A stretch of 64,000 nt of DNA from Candidatus Nanopelagicales bacterium (GCA_028687755.1 JAQTZL010000002.1:336459-400458), one strand, 5' to 3'; shown: positions 42,432 to 51,886, counted from the stretch's first letter. Numbers and translations are program-made. The notes: generated by a model not told the origin, from the sequence alone.

Positions 42432-44389
42432 TGGTGCGCTCTTGTGGCTTGTTGGAGGGACGGTGTCGCGGCTTGCGCATGCATCAGTCCGCGTGCTCTG
42501 CCTGCTCGTACACCGTTGGCGATGACCACGACTTCGGCGAGTTCGTGTACCAACACGACGGCGGCAAGGCCCAGGACGCCGAACAACGCGATGGGGATCA
42601 GGATTGTGATCAGGGCAAGTGAGAGGCCTACGTTCTGCAGCATGATTCTTCGCGCGCGTCTCGCGTGCGCAAATACTTGAGGCAGGTGCCGAAGGTCTTC
42701 GCCCATGAGGGCGACGTCGGCCGTTTCGATGGCGACGTCGGTGCCCATGGCCCCCATCGCGATGCCGAGGTCTGCGGTGGCTAGTGCCGGGGCATCGTTG
42801 ACGCCGTCGCCTACCATCGCCGTTGGATTCTGGGCGGTGAACTGCCGCACTGCTGCAGCTTTGTCCTCTGGTCGCAGGTCCGCGTGGACGATGTCGATTC
42901 CCGCTTCACGGGCCAAAGCCGTCGCGGTGGCGAGGTTGTCCCCAGTAAGCATGGCGATTTGGTATCCGTCGCGTCTGAGTGTCGCGATGACATCTGCGCT
43001 TTCTGGTCGGAGCTCGTCGCGCACGGCGATGGCGCCGATTAGTTGTCCGTCGCTTTCGACCAACACTGCAGTGGCACCTTCGTGTTGCATACGGTGGATG
43101 ACATCGCCCAGGTGCTCGGATTCGATCCATCCGGGTCGGCCTAGTCGCAATTTGTGACCATCACGTACGCCGGTGATTCCGGCTCCTGGCACCGCCGCAA
43201 CTTCGTCGGCTGGTCGCACGATCGCAGCCGAGGCGAGGATCGCCCGCGCGAGTGGGTGCTCACTACGCGACTCCAAAGCAGCAGCGACGTCAATGACCTG
43301 CTCAGAAGTGGCGTCGCCGGTCGCGACGACTTCGATGACCTCAGGCCGGTTGCGGGTGAGCGTGCCGGTTTTATCCAGCGCAACGGTACGAATAGTTCCC
43401 AAAGTTTCTAGTGCTGCGCCGCCCTTGATCAGTACGCCCATTTTGCTTGCAGCGCCGATCGCAGCGAACACAGTGACTGGTACCGCAATCGCCAAGGCGC
43501 AGGGCGAGGCCGCCACGAGCACCACCAAGGCCCGCTCGATCCACAATTGCGGATCGCCAGCGATGCTCCCAACGATCGCTATGAGGGCAGCCATAGCCAT
43601 CACCGCCGGCACTAGCGGCTTGGCGATGGTGTCTGCCAAGCGTTGACTGGCTCCCTTGCGGGTTTGCTCCTCTTCGACGATCTTCACGATCCTGGCCAGT
43701 GAGTTGTCCTCCGCCGACGCGGTGACGCCAACTGTCAGAGTGCCGGTGCCGTTGATGGACCCGGCGAATACCTCGTCGCCCTCGGCTGCTTCGACCGGCA
43801 CGGACTCACCGGTGATCGCCGACACGTCCAGGGCCGTGCGACCGGCGCGGATGATCCCGTCACTGGCCAGCCGTTCCCCGGGCTTCACCAGCATCGAATC
43901 GCCGACGCGCAGTTCACCCGAGTTGATCACCAACTCGACACCGTCACGGATAACGGTCGCCTCGTCTGGCACTAGGTTCAGCAGCGCGCGCAGACCGTGC
44001 CGAGTCCGCGCCACGGAGTACTCTTCCAGGCCTTCACTAATTGAGAACAAGAAGGCGAGCATCGCTGCTTCGCCGATCTCGCCCAACAGGACGGCACCGA
44101 CTGCCGCAATCGTCATCAACGTACCCACGCCGATCTTGCCCTTGACAAGGCGCCGCAGCGTTGAAGGCACGAACGTGTAGGCGCCCGCCAGCAGCGCCAG
44201 CGCCTCAAGAAGGTGGACGATCCACGATGCGCCGTCAACCAGATTGGTTATCCATGCTCCCAAGAGGAGCAAGCCGGATATGGCCGCGAACCTGATCTCG
44301 CTGATTTGCCAGAGCTTCTCCGGCGCCTGGTCGCCCCCATCCTCCTGTCGACGCGGTTCGTCGTCGTCACAACCGCATGCCTGGCTCAT
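42428..44389 (-). CDS. P1B-type heavy-metal ATPase (CadA/CtpG-like)
   Basis: A 653-residue metal efflux ATPase. The N terminus has CGCDDDEPRR instead of a full HMA domain. Visible are the actuator TGESVPVEAAEGD, the membrane metal site ASPCALAIAVP (SPC rather than CPC), the phosphorylation site [11 protein letters not shown], and the hinge [13 protein letters not shown]. The last helix has VHELAEVVVIANG. SPC is typical of the P1B-4 subgroup (Co/Ni/Fe or Cd), so the substrate cannot be settled. The ATG at 44389 overlaps the stop of the ArsR-type regulator (ATGA), giving a regulator-pump-LspA operon. CmtR-CtpG of mycobacteria is the closest described analogue. Confidence 0.88.
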   Translation of the reverse strand: MSQACGCDDDEPRRQEDGGDQAPEKLWQISEIRFAAISGLLLLGAWITNLVDGASWIVHLLEALALLAGAYTFVPSTLRRLVKGKIGVGTLMTIAAVGAVLLGEIGEAAMLAFLFSISEGLEEYSVARTRHGLRALLNLVPDEATVIRDGVELVINSGELRVGDSMLVKPGERLASDGIIRAGRTALDVSAITGESVPVEAAEGDEVFAGSINGTGTLTVGVTASAEDNSLARIVKIVEEEQTRKGASQRLADTIAKPLVPAVMAMAALIAIVGSIAGDPQLWIERALVVLVAASPCALAIAVPVTVFAAIGAASKMGVLIKGGAALETLGTIRTVALDKTGTLTRNRPEVIEVVATGDATSEQVIDVAAALESRSEHPLARAILASAAIVRPADEVAAVPGAGITGVRDGHKLRLGRPGWIESEHLGDVIHRMQHEGATAVLVESDGQLIGAIAVRDELRPESADVIATLRRDGYQIAMLTGDNLATATALAREAGIDIVHADLRPEDKAAAVRQFTAQNPTAMVGDGVNDAPALATADLGIAMGAMGTDVAIETADVALMGEDLRHLPQVFAHARRARRIMLQNVGLSLALITILIPIALFGVLGLAAVVLVHELAEVVVIANGVRAGRARGLMHAQAATPSLQQATRAHQ

Positions 44390-44799
44390 AGCTGTGCCTG
44401 CGACTGCGCGTTCAAGTTTGCGATGGGGCCATAGCGCGGGCACAAGGTGACGGCGTTACCAGTGACCGCAAGTAGTCGCTCGGCGGCGCTAAGGAGGTCC
44501 AAGATCTGCGCATCAGCCTTCAAGGAATACATCGAGGACCGTCCTTGCACACGCACGGTGACCATGCCGCATTCCAGCAGGCAGCGTAAGTGCGCCGACA
44601 CCGTCGACTGCGCCAGTCCCAGGTGCCCGGTCAGGTCGCGCACGTTGTGCTCTCCAAGCACAAGATGACTCAGGATCGTGAGTCGGGCAGGGTCGCCCAA
44701 ACTACGAAATAACGCAGCAGCGACAGCCAGCGAACTTTCTTCCTTCGATGGCGCATCCAACTCGGGAAGCGCATCGAACGCCAGAGGTATCATCGTCAT
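44386..44799 (-). CDS. ArsR-family metal-sensing repressor (CmtR-like)
   Basis: A 137-residue winged-helix regulator of the ArsR/SmtB family. The recognition helix is AQSTVSAHLRCLLECGMV, which carries the CxxxC pair used by CmtR to bind Cd(II)/Pb(II); a further cysteine in AVTLCPRYGP resembles the C-terminal CmtR ligand. Metal binding would release the repressor from the operon promoter. It heads the operon with the P1B ATPase and LspA. The start is ATG 44799, seven bases after a -10 box, so translation is leaderless. Naming is by motif; cadmium or lead sensing is inferred. Confidence 0.87.
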   Translation of the reverse strand: MTMIPLAFDALPELDAPSKEESSLAVAAALFRSLGDPARLTILSHLVLGEHNVRDLTGHLGLAQSTVSAHLRCLLECGMVTVRVQGRSSMYSLKADAQILDLLSAAERLLAVTGNAVTLCPRYGPIANLNAQSQAQL

Positions 44800-44805
44800 A
44801 TAGCG

Positions 44806-44833
44806 ATAATACCATCATTGGACGATTCATCAA
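44806..44833 (-). promoter_or_regulatory. Promoter of the CmtR-like operon
   Basis: On the minus strand TTGATG (44833-44828) and TATTAT (44811-44806) are 16 bp apart, with the ATG seven bases beyond the -10 box. TATTATCGCTATA, overlapping the start, is partly symmetric and AT-rich, suiting an ArsR-family operator. Confidence 0.6.
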
Positions 44834-45221
44834 AACAGAGAACTTATGGCCGAGGGTTGAGCATGCCGCTGAGCGAAGTCTGCTCACCGAGGCAGTCCTG
44901 CCAAGTGGACGTACGTTTCGTGATGGCCTGATTCTCAAGAACGCACATTGAACCAGGATGATTACTCCCCATACCGGCCCCAGCGAGCAACTCGCCTTGG
45001 AACGTATGACTGGAAGCCTTGATGAGCGACATTCGTACCACTACGCCGGTCACGCGCGGCAAGCAATATGCGAGTTCGAAGACTCCGATAAGCAGCCCGA
45101 GTCGATTTCGTGTCTCGCATCCCCATTGGCTTTCGGTCAGGTCGCCCATTTGAGGGCGGATACTCTCTTCGCCAGGCGTGTGGACATATCGAGGATCGAT
45201 AGGCTGCGTAGATCGAATTGC
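44834..45221. other. Intergenic region, possible gene remnant
   Basis: No intact gene. A plus-strand stretch ending at 44951 reads LLTEAVLPSGRTFRDGLILK, which has a protein-like character but no start or continuation; it may be a remnant. The region separates the CmtR-like operon from lnt. Confidence 0.35.
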
Positions 45222-46817
45222 TCAACTCCGACTGCGCTGCCGACGCAACCGCGACAGACCGATACAAGCAAGGGATGCCGCGGCGAAGCCCACAAGGAGC
45301 CATTCGATGCGAGGGGCCCAAGCAGTGGCCAACGTCTGTTGTTTGGACAACGCGATGCGTTCGACAAGCACTCCGGATTCGTTCGCCGCAATGCTCGTTC
45401 GGATCGAGCCATTCGGATTGATCACTGCGCTGATGCCACTCGTCGCAGCCACGACTACCGATCGCCCATGTTCAACAGCGCGGACCTGTGACATTGCGAC
45501 CTGCTGCTGCAATTGGGCGGTGCCCGCGTAGGTGGCATTGTTCGTTTGCACGACAATCACCTGGGCGCCTGCGATGACCACATCTCGCACGATTGAGTCG
45601 TAGGCAACTTCGAAGCAGATGACGTCACCCACCGTGGTGCCTGCGATTTCAAGTACTCCGGGAGCGTCACCAGCAATGAAGTCACGGGGCACGAGCCGAA
45701 AGCGGTCAAGGAGACTTCCGAGAAGCGAGCGGAAAGGGATGAACTCGCCAAACGGCACGGGATGACGCTTTACATATCTCGCACCCGGCCCTGTAGCCGG
45801 ATCCCAAACGATTCCAGAGTTGGCTACACGCGATGGATCATTGGGCGCATCGACAACAGCGCCGACGAGAATCGGCGTGCCGACAGTGCGAGCTGCTTCG
45901 TCGATCTGACGTCGGGCCAAGGGATCCCTGAACGGATCGATGTCCGTGGAGTTCTCCGGCCATACGACAAAGTCAATTTCAGGGCGCGAGCGCAATCCGG
46001 TTCGGGTCAATTGCGTGTGATTCGCCAGGACGGCCCGTTTTTCGCCCATTGCTGAGAGGCCGACACCTGGCACGCCGCCCTGTACGACCGCAATAGTGAC
46101 CTGATTTTGGGTGCTGGCAGCATTGCTGGCGACGTAGCCAAATGCTAGGAGTGTGGACAGCGACACTGAGCCGATGGCGACAACCATTGTCGTTGCCCAA
46201 GGTGGTCTACTGCGTCTGTCCAGGAGCAGGTACACAACGGCGCAGGCGACAAAAGCCAAGGCGTAGGCGAGGCCGGCCGGACCAACGATTGAGTTCAAGG
46301 GCAACAGTGGGCCGCCGGCTTGTGAGAAGGCCAACCGGCCCCACGGAAACCCGCCCAGTGGGATCGCTCCGCGGATGGCCTCACTGGCAACCCACAACGC
46401 GGGAACAACGACTGGCCACCAGACAAACCTTTGAGCAAATGATTGGGCGACGAATAGACCTATCCACCATGCACTGCAGATGGCAGTAAGTGAAATCCAG
46501 GCATCAATGCCGACCACACTCATCCATGAGAGGAGAGGACCGAAGAACGCCACTCCTGCAATTGCTCCATAAGTTGCAGCCCATAGTGGTCGGACCTTGC
46601 GAGTAGAGAGAACGCAAAGCAAGACCGCGATTGGAGCGATCCACCACCAAGCAAGTGGTGGAAACGCACATGCCATCGCCAAGCCCCCTCCCAAAGCGGC
46701 GAGCGGGCGCCACAGCAAAAGCGCGAGGCGTGGGTTCACCTGACGTTTGCGAGTCTGGGAAGTATCAGATTGATTGCCGTGACGCGGAATAAGCGAGCCA
46801 AACAAACCCGTCGACAT
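45222..46817 (-). CDS. lnt: Apolipoprotein N-acyltransferase, copy 1
   Basis: A 531-residue membrane enzyme that N-acylates the lipoprotein cysteine. An N-terminal helical bundle (CAFPPLAWWWIAP, GGFPWGRLAFSQ) precedes a nitrilase-fold domain with the catalytic triad: Glu in VVWPENSTDID, Lys in RYVKRHPVPFGEFIPF, Cys in VGDVICFEVAYD. ATG 46817 gives a length matching the second copy (531 against 534 residues); an upstream start at 46868 is open. A paralogue lies 3.4 kb away on the other strand, strongly similar along its whole length. Having two copies plus LspA and an Lgt-like protein in one region is unusual. Confidence 0.9.
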   Translation of the reverse strand: MSTGLFGSLIPRHGNQSDTSQTRKRQVNPRLALLLWRPLAALGGGLAMACAFPPLAWWWIAPIAVLLCVLSTRKVRPLWAATYGAIAGVAFFGPLLSWMSVVGIDAWISLTAICSAWWIGLFVAQSFAQRFVWWPVVVPALWVASEAIRGAIPLGGFPWGRLAFSQAGGPLLPLNSIVGPAGLAYALAFVACAVVYLLLDRRSRPPWATTMVVAIGSVSLSTLLAFGYVASNAASTQNQVTIAVVQGGVPGVGLSAMGEKRAVLANHTQLTRTGLRSRPEIDFVVWPENSTDIDPFRDPLARRQIDEAARTVGTPILVGAVVDAPNDPSRVANSGIVWDPATGPGARYVKRHPVPFGEFIPFRSLLGSLLDRFRLVPRDFIAGDAPGVLEIAGTTVGDVICFEVAYDSIVRDVVIAGAQVIVVQTNNATYAGTAQLQQQVAMSQVRAVEHGRSVVVAATSGISAVINPNGSIRTSIAANESGVLVERIALSKQQTLATAWAPRIEWLLVGFAAASLACIGLSRLRRQRSRS

Positions 46818-46911
46818 CAAGGCAGTTCGCCTCCGTCCACGGGCGAAGGCAGACGTGATTGCGAGCATGAACGAGAACTACTCGGCCGTGCCATTGTCTC
46901 TGGATTCACGA

Positions 46912-47694
46912 TCACTTCTCGGATGCATCTGGTGAGTGCACCTGGCCGGCGGATTCCAGGGCCTGCTCGACAAGGTCGAGATCCTCAGCAAGCACGCCGA
47001 TGTCCTTATCCTCGAAAGTGGAGGTGCTCATAATTCCAGCAAGTTGGAGAACGAAATCGCCATCCTTCAGCACGACCTTCACCCATACCCGCCGGCGACG
47101 AATGAACAGGGACATCGTCAGGCCGACAATGGCAGCGGCAGCGGAGAACAACGCGATCTCCTTGCCAGGATCGGAGGCGATCTGGAAGGAGGCCCAGCGC
47201 TCGTAGCCTTCGAAGCTCACGGCGCCTGAGCCATCCGGCAGCTCCCAGCTTTGGCCAAGCTTGAGTTGCTTCAGACCAATCTGCTTCATCTGGTCCTTCA
47301 CGAGCCGGTAGACGCTCTGGGGCGCTCCAGAGTCCAAACCCAGATCGCCCTTCCAAGCCGACATAAATACGGCGGGATCGTCAGGAGCTGGAAAGCTTGA
47401 GTACGGCCCCCGCACTGCATCCAAAGCTGCAGTCGGCAGGAACAAGCCCTGGATCCCAAGTTGTGGCGTGGAGTCGGGGACCTTCACTACGCCGGGCTCC
47501 TGCAGGGGCTTGGCGTCGGACTTGGTGAGCACAGCAGTACCGCCAGCACTCATCGTGGCGGCGGCCGTCACCGCCACGAGACGCCGCTTGCCACTGGCAA
47601 AGGAGGCAGCAAAGGCGACCATCGCCATTGCCAGGGTGAGCATCGACGAATAGATCGCCACATTGCTCATCTGAGCCAGGGACTCAGGATTCAT
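46912..47694 (-). pseudogene. CcsB-ResB chimera (cytochrome c biogenesis remnant)
   Basis: A 260-residue open frame that joins two different proteins. Residues 1-40 (SLAQMSNVAIYSSMLTLAMA onward) are the N terminus and first helix of CcsB/ResC. From about residue 85 (GPYSSFPAPDDPAVFMSAWK) to the end it is the C-terminal half of ResB, with GSGAVSFEGYERWASFQIAS, a last helix (FSAAAAIVGLTMSLFI) and FEDKDIGVLAEDLDLVEQAL. Neither System II component is complete. The start has AAGGAGG four bases upstream and overlaps a ResB stub, exactly the arrangement of resB followed by ccsB. A deletion or unequal crossover between tandem resB-ccsB copies explains it. A stable, expressed membrane protein is possible, but cytochrome c maturation activity is unlikely. 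Confidence 0.7.
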
Positions 47695-47846
47695 GATTCC
47701 TCCTTTGATGGAGCTGGGCGTAGCGCCTGCCCGTCGGCGACAAGTGCCTGTTCAACGAGGGCGAGATCATCAGCAAGAGCACCGATGTCCTCATCCTCAA
47801 AATTCGACGTGCGCATGATTTGGAGATTTTCGAATGGTCCTGATGA
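47691..47846 (-). pseudogene. ResB C-terminal stub
   Basis: The open frame reads ENLQIMRTSNFEDEDIGALA then DDLALVEQALVADGQALRP. It parallels the ResB ending of the neighbouring chimera (IMSTSTFEDKDIGVLAEDLD). Its stop overlaps the chimera start (ATGA), as resB overlaps ccsB in intact operons. Only about 50 codons remain; the upstream part was removed. Confidence 0.75.
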
Positions 47847-47935
47847 TCATTCGATGGCTGGTATCGCTGCGCAAGTGCAACCTGACCCCTAATCGTCATT
47901 CTTGACTGGCTTGGTATTGCTCGGCGCGAGAATTC

Positions 47936-47952
47936 ATGAAGGTTTGATCAAG
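47936..47952 (+). promoter_or_regulatory. OmpR-type operator site 1
   Basis: ATGAAG-GTTTG-ATCAAG, two hexamers with a 5-bp spacer. It lies between the ResB remnants and the first DUF305 gene. Confidence 0.6.
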
Positions 47953-47968
47953 ACGACGAGCGAACTGT

Positions 47969-47985
47969 CTTGACCAAACCTTCAT
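47969..47985 (-). promoter_or_regulatory. OmpR-type operator site 2
   Basis: On the minus strand ATGAAG-GTTTG-GTCAAG, facing site 1 and forming a perfect-looking palindrome with it. Confidence 0.6.
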
Positions 47986-48223
47986 CAATTTGCGTGCGTA
48001 CTGATGCGCCGCGGAGGCAGACTAGGCATGTGCGCGACAGTTCGGCCCACCGACATGGGGAGGCCCTCGATGAGGGCTGGTACGGAGATGGCTTCGGCCG
48101 GAATACAGGCAGTGCGCTCGTCTTGCTGAGGCCGTTTCCCTGCGACTCGTGGGATGACCTACATCGGCTCGACATCCTCGAAGCGTGTTCAGCCCTTGAG
48201 CAAGTGATGCAAGCCCGCAGCGC

Positions 48224-48850
48224 ATGAGGATCACTCGTAGCTTGATAGTTGGAGGAGCCGCTGTCGCTCTGGTTGGGCTGCTGGCGGGCTGTAGCGGGTC
48301 CACCTCCTCGGCGCCGATTGACAGCCAATCAAGTTCTACTGCATCTTCTGGCCAAACCGATTCGGCAAGCGTGGGATCAGATAATGACATTGCCTTTGCG
48401 CAGCAGATGATCTGCCACCATCAGCAAGCCATGACCATGGCAGATCTGGCTCTGGCGAAAGCCTCGACATCTGAAGTTCGCTTACTGGCCAAGCAAATCA
48501 AAGCCGCGCAGTCACTCGAGATCGCCATGATGGCTCAATGGTTGACCGATTGGGACGCACCGATTTTGCCGCCCAGCAGCCCGCCAGGACATGACATGGG
48601 CAACATGGCAGACCCGAGGTCTTCAGGCATGATGAGCGACGAGGAACTATCACTACTGTTGAAGTCAAAAGGCTCGGCTTTTGATCCGATGTGGTTGCAA
48701 ATGATGATCGCACACCACCAAAGCGCCATCGTGATGGCAGACCAAGTGCTCGAGTCCACGACGAACCCAGACGTGCGCGATCTCGCTCGAAAGGTCATTG
48801 AGGGACAGACCGCAGAGATCGCCACGATGCAAGAACTCTTGTCCCAGTGA
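48224..48850 (+). CDS. DUF305 lipoprotein, copy 1
   Basis: A 208-residue secreted lipoprotein with signal sequence VGGAAVALVGLLAGC (lipobox LAGC) and a DUF305 domain, a four-helix ferritin-like fold. The hallmark histidine pairs are in MICHHQQAMTMADLAL and MMIAHHQSAIVMADQVL. DUF305 proteins often accompany copper or other metal resistance genes and probably bind metal. The export anchor links it to the lnt, lspA and Lgt-like genes around it. Copy 2 at 52013 is closely similar. The ATG has no clear ribosome-binding site. Confidence 0.88.
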   Translation: MRITRSLIVGGAAVALVGLLAGCSGSTSSAPIDSQSSSTASSGQTDSASVGSDNDIAFAQQMICHHQQAMTMADLALAKASTSEVRLLAKQIKAAQSLEIAMMAQWLTDWDAPILPPSSPPGHDMGNMADPRSSGMMSDEELSLLLKSKGSAFDPMWLQMMIAHHQSAIVMADQVLESTTNPDVRDLARKVIEGQTAEIATMQELLSQ

Positions 48851-48905
48851 TTCGCACCAGCCGCGCTCACAAATGCGAAGCACTGGACCGCACACCAATG
48901 ACGAT

Positions 48906-49982
48906 CTAGATGACTCGGCCTACGCCGCTGAACCTTTCCCGGTACCAAGGGCCAAGAAAATCAATAACCTCCACGCCATCAGATGGGTTGGAGGCACTTA
49001 CCATCTTGCCGTTGCCCACGTACATAGCCACGTGGTGGGCTCCTAAACCGAAATAGAACACCAGATCACCAGGTCGGATATCGCTGACGGGGACGCGTTT
49101 GGTTTGGTCCCATTGCGTATAGCTGAGGGGGGTGAGTCCAATTCCAGTTTGTCCCCAAGCTGCCGTGGTCAATTTGGAGCAATCCCAAGAAGTGGGCGGA
49201 TTGGCGCTGAACGAGTATGGGTCTCCAACTTGGGCGAGTGCGTACTTCACTGCGAGTTGAGCACGTCGACTACCGGTTGCCCCGCCATTGCCTTGTACAG
49301 TCGATGATGAGTCCTGACCATTGCGCGAAGTCTGTGCCTTCTGAAGCGATCGGGCGGCGGCAAGACTCTCTGCGCGCTTTTTCCTCTCAATTTGGGCGAG
49401 GCGTCGTTGATCCTCCAATTGCAGGCCAGCAAGTACATTCTGGGCTTGAGTAAGGCGAGATTCGAATTCGCTTTGCGCGGCAGCCTTTTCGTTCCGGACA
49501 TCTTGGGCGATCTTCTTCTGGCCAGCAAGTTCTGCTTGTGTCTGAGCTACGCGAAGTCCGGTTGTTTGCATACGGCGTATTTCATCTACTTGTCGTTGCT
49601 GCAGTTGAGCCAATACTGATGCTTGACTCAGGAAAGCAACGGGATCATCGGCCATCAGGACTTGCAGCGTGGAATCTGGTCCTCCACTCATGTAGACATT
49701 TCTTGCCATGTCCTCAATTGTCTCGGAAGCCAAGCGAAAATCCCGTTGTTCACGCGCAGCGCGTGCCCCGACAGACTCAATGCGTGCCGAGATGCTTGTG
49801 AGGCGCTGTTGGGCTCCTTTTGCGCGCTCGGAAGCTTCTGCCGCCTGCATCTGGAGATCACGCACTTTGGCCTGGACCTGCTCTAAGTTTGCCTCGGGTG
49901 CTGCTACAGAACTGGGCAATACCGACACGCATAGACTGAGAGCCATCGCGCCGACTACAACAAATCTCTTAGTGCGCATCAA
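48906..49982 (-). CDS. NlpC/P60 cell-wall hydrolase with coiled coil
   Basis: A 358-residue secreted peptidoglycan endopeptidase. A signal peptide (residues 1-28) is followed by a long coiled coil (EQVQAKVRDLQMQAAEASER onward to about residue 215), as in RipA-like and FtsX-regulated hydrolases, and a C-terminal NlpC/P60 domain. The catalytic Cys is in PTSWDCSKLT and the His in GLGAHHVAMYVGNG. It cleaves stem-peptide bonds in peptidoglycan; the coiled coil probably regulates or docks it. Divergent from lnt copy 2, with operator site 3 (50025) between them. Confidence 0.9.
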   Translation of the reverse strand: MMRTKRFVVVGAMALSLCVSVLPSSVAAPEANLEQVQAKVRDLQMQAAEASERAKGAQQRLTSISARIESVGARAAREQRDFRLASETIEDMARNVYMSGGPDSTLQVLMADDPVAFLSQASVLAQLQQRQVDEIRRMQTTGLRVAQTQAELAGQKKIAQDVRNEKAAAQSEFESRLTQAQNVLAGLQLEDQRRLAQIERKKRAESLAAARSLQKAQTSRNGQDSSSTVQGNGGATGSRRAQLAVKYALAQVGDPYSFSANPPTSWDCSKLTTAAWGQTGIGLTPLSYTQWDQTKRVPVSDIRPGDLVFYFGLGAHHVAMYVGNGKMVSASNPSDGVEVIDFLGPWYRERFSGVGRVI

Positions 49983-50024
49983 GCCATGATGCCTTCTGTT
50001 CAGAAGTGATTCCGGCGTGGGAAG

Positions 50025-50041
50025 ATCAAGATTCCATCAAG
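50025..50041 (+). promoter_or_regulatory. OmpR-type operator site 3
   Basis: ATCAAG-ATTCC-ATCAAG, in the divergent space between the NlpC/P60 gene and lnt copy 2. Confidence 0.6.
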
Positions 50042-50200
50042 TTCGTTACCAGCCGGTAGGCATGGTGTCCAAGTTCACAATCAATCTACGGTAGATGCGG
50101 CTGCCTATTGTGGAATTCGAACTCGTTGAGTGATATCCGAGTAGACGTCAGATTCGATCTATTGGTGCTTGCATCCGTCGTACAGGGCTCAGGGGCGATA

Positions 50201-51805
50201 ATGCGAGTCCTTTCGATCTGGGGCGTGGCCTTGAAGAATGAAAACTCCTGCTTGAATAGCCGGACCACTCCGCGAGTTGCCAGATGGGCCGCAGCGCTAC
50301 TCGGCGGTGTTCTCATGACTAGTGCATTCCCGCCTCTCGGCTGGTGGTGGGCATCGATTCTGAGTATTGCCTTCTTAGCTGCATCGACTTTTCGTGCAAA
50401 CCTTCGATGCTCGGCGCTGTGTGGTGCGCTCGCCGGTGCGGCATTCTTTGGACCCTTGCTCGTGTGGATGCGGGTTGTGGGCACTGATGCATGGGTCGCT
50501 TTGTCGCTCGTCAATGTGCTTTGGTGGGCAGGACTATTTATGGCACAGTCACTCGCTCAGCGACTTCGATGGTGGCCAGTCCTTGTTGCTTGCCTCTGGG
50601 TAGCGATGGAGTCGTTGCGGGGTGCAGTTCCACTTGGCGGCTTTCCTTGGGGAAGGATTGCCTACGCACAGGTGAGCGGGCCGTTGTTGCCGCTCGCTGC
50701 TGTGGTTGGAGCGGCGGGGCTGGCGTTCTTGGCAGCCCTTGCCGGGTGCTTGACATGTGAGTTCGCCCGGCGGGCAGCGCTGGGCGAACGCAGCGTCATC
50801 CTTTGTGCGCCAGGGGCTTTACTTATTGCTGTGCTCATCATTGCGTCCGCTGGGCTCATTGGCCTCCCGGAGCAGGCTGCGAGAGTCACTGTCGCCGTCG
50901 TGCAAGGTGGGACGCCCGGCGACGGCCTGACGGCAATGGGTGAGCGTCGGGCCGTATTGGCGAATCACGTTCGGCTGACTCGCCAATTGGCCGCACTACA
51001 ACGGGCGGACATCGACTTGATCCTTTGGCCGGAGAACGCTACTGACATCGATCCATTCAGCGACTTGATGGCTCGCAATGCGATAGACGATGTTGTCGAC
51101 GAAGTTGGGGTGCCAGTTTTGGTTGGGGCTGTGGTTGCAGCGCCAAATGACGCCACCCGTGTTGCGAACTCGGGCATTTTGTGGCTTCCCGATGTCGGAC
51201 CCACGCAGAGGTACATTAAGCAGCATCCGGTTCCTTTTGGGGAATACATTCCCATGCGAGAAATACTAGGTTCGTGGATCGATCGATTCCGGCTCGTCCC
51301 GAGGGATTTCATTTCGGGCGAAAGGGCAGGGCTCTTTGACATCGGAGGCATTGTTCTCGGTGATGTCATTTGTTTCGAAGTTGCCTACGACTCAATCGTT
51401 GGCGAAGTGGTTCGCTCAGGAGCGCAATTGCTGGTGGTGCAGACAAACAACGCCACGTATGGGGGCACCGCGCAGTTGCAGCAGCAGGTCGCAATTGCAC
51501 AATTGCGAGCTGTCGAGTACGGCAGACCGGTGATCGTGGCCGCAACTAGCGGCATCAGTACGATCATTGACGTCGACGGCTCCATCCGCGAATTCTTAGG
51601 CGACGGGGAATCGGGGGTAATCGTTGACACTGTGACACCTCGATCGGGGTTCACGATAGCCACAGCGATTGGGGTGTGGCTGCAGGGGATCATTGTCGCG
51701 GCGGCAACCTTCGTCCTGGTAGTTGGAGCAGTGGCTCGCCTCAAAGCGACACACGCTCGACGCATGCTTACCGCAGAAGTCGTGGGAACTGGATATTCGG
51801 TGTAG
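50201..51805 (+). CDS. lnt: Apolipoprotein N-acyltransferase, copy 2
   Basis: A 534-residue paralogue of the copy at 45222. The helical bundle (SAFPPLGWWWAS, GGFPWGRIAYAQ) and the triad are intact: Glu in ILWPENATDID, Lys in RYIKQHPVPFGEYIP, Cys in GDVICFEVAYDS. ATG 50201 is chosen for agreement with the other copy in length and N terminus. The two copies differ at many positions, so this is an old duplication or separate acquisition rather than a recent one. A terminator-like hairpin follows at 51844. Together with the Lgt-like and LspA genes it could modify a dedicated set of lipoproteins. Confidence 0.9.
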   Translation: MRVLSIWGVALKNENSCLNSRTTPRVARWAAALLGGVLMTSAFPPLGWWWASILSIAFLAASTFRANLRCSALCGALAGAAFFGPLLVWMRVVGTDAWVALSLVNVLWWAGLFMAQSLAQRLRWWPVLVACLWVAMESLRGAVPLGGFPWGRIAYAQVSGPLLPLAAVVGAAGLAFLAALAGCLTCEFARRAALGERSVILCAPGALLIAVLIIASAGLIGLPEQAARVTVAVVQGGTPGDGLTAMGERRAVLANHVRLTRQLAALQRADIDLILWPENATDIDPFSDLMARNAIDDVVDEVGVPVLVGAVVAAPNDATRVANSGILWLPDVGPTQRYIKQHPVPFGEYIPMREILGSWIDRFRLVPRDFISGERAGLFDIGGIVLGDVICFEVAYDSIVGEVVRSGAQLLVVQTNNATYGGTAQLQQQVAIAQLRAVEYGRPVIVAATSGISTIIDVDGSIREFLGDGESGVIVDTVTPRSGFTIATAIGVWLQGIIVAAATFVLVVGAVARLKATHARRMLTAEVVGTGYSV

Positions 51806-51843
51806 AGGCAAGCATCAACTTTGGATGCCTTGGGTTCACTTGA

Positions 51844-51867
51844 GTCCGACTTATCTCGAAGTCGGAC
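51844..51867 (+). terminator. Terminator after lnt copy 2
   Basis: Perfect 9-bp stem GTCCGACTT / AAGTCGGAC with loop ATCTCG. Confidence 0.7.
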
Positions 51868-51886
51868 GAGGGTCTACGCCAGGGAC

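Larger units (their letters stand above)
47847..48223. other. Intergenic region with paired operators
   Basis: No gene is supported. It contains an 18-bp inverted repeat with one mismatch (47937-47954 and 47967-47984, 12-base loop), each arm holding one copy of the 17-bp direct-repeat motif described below. Confidence 0.55.
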
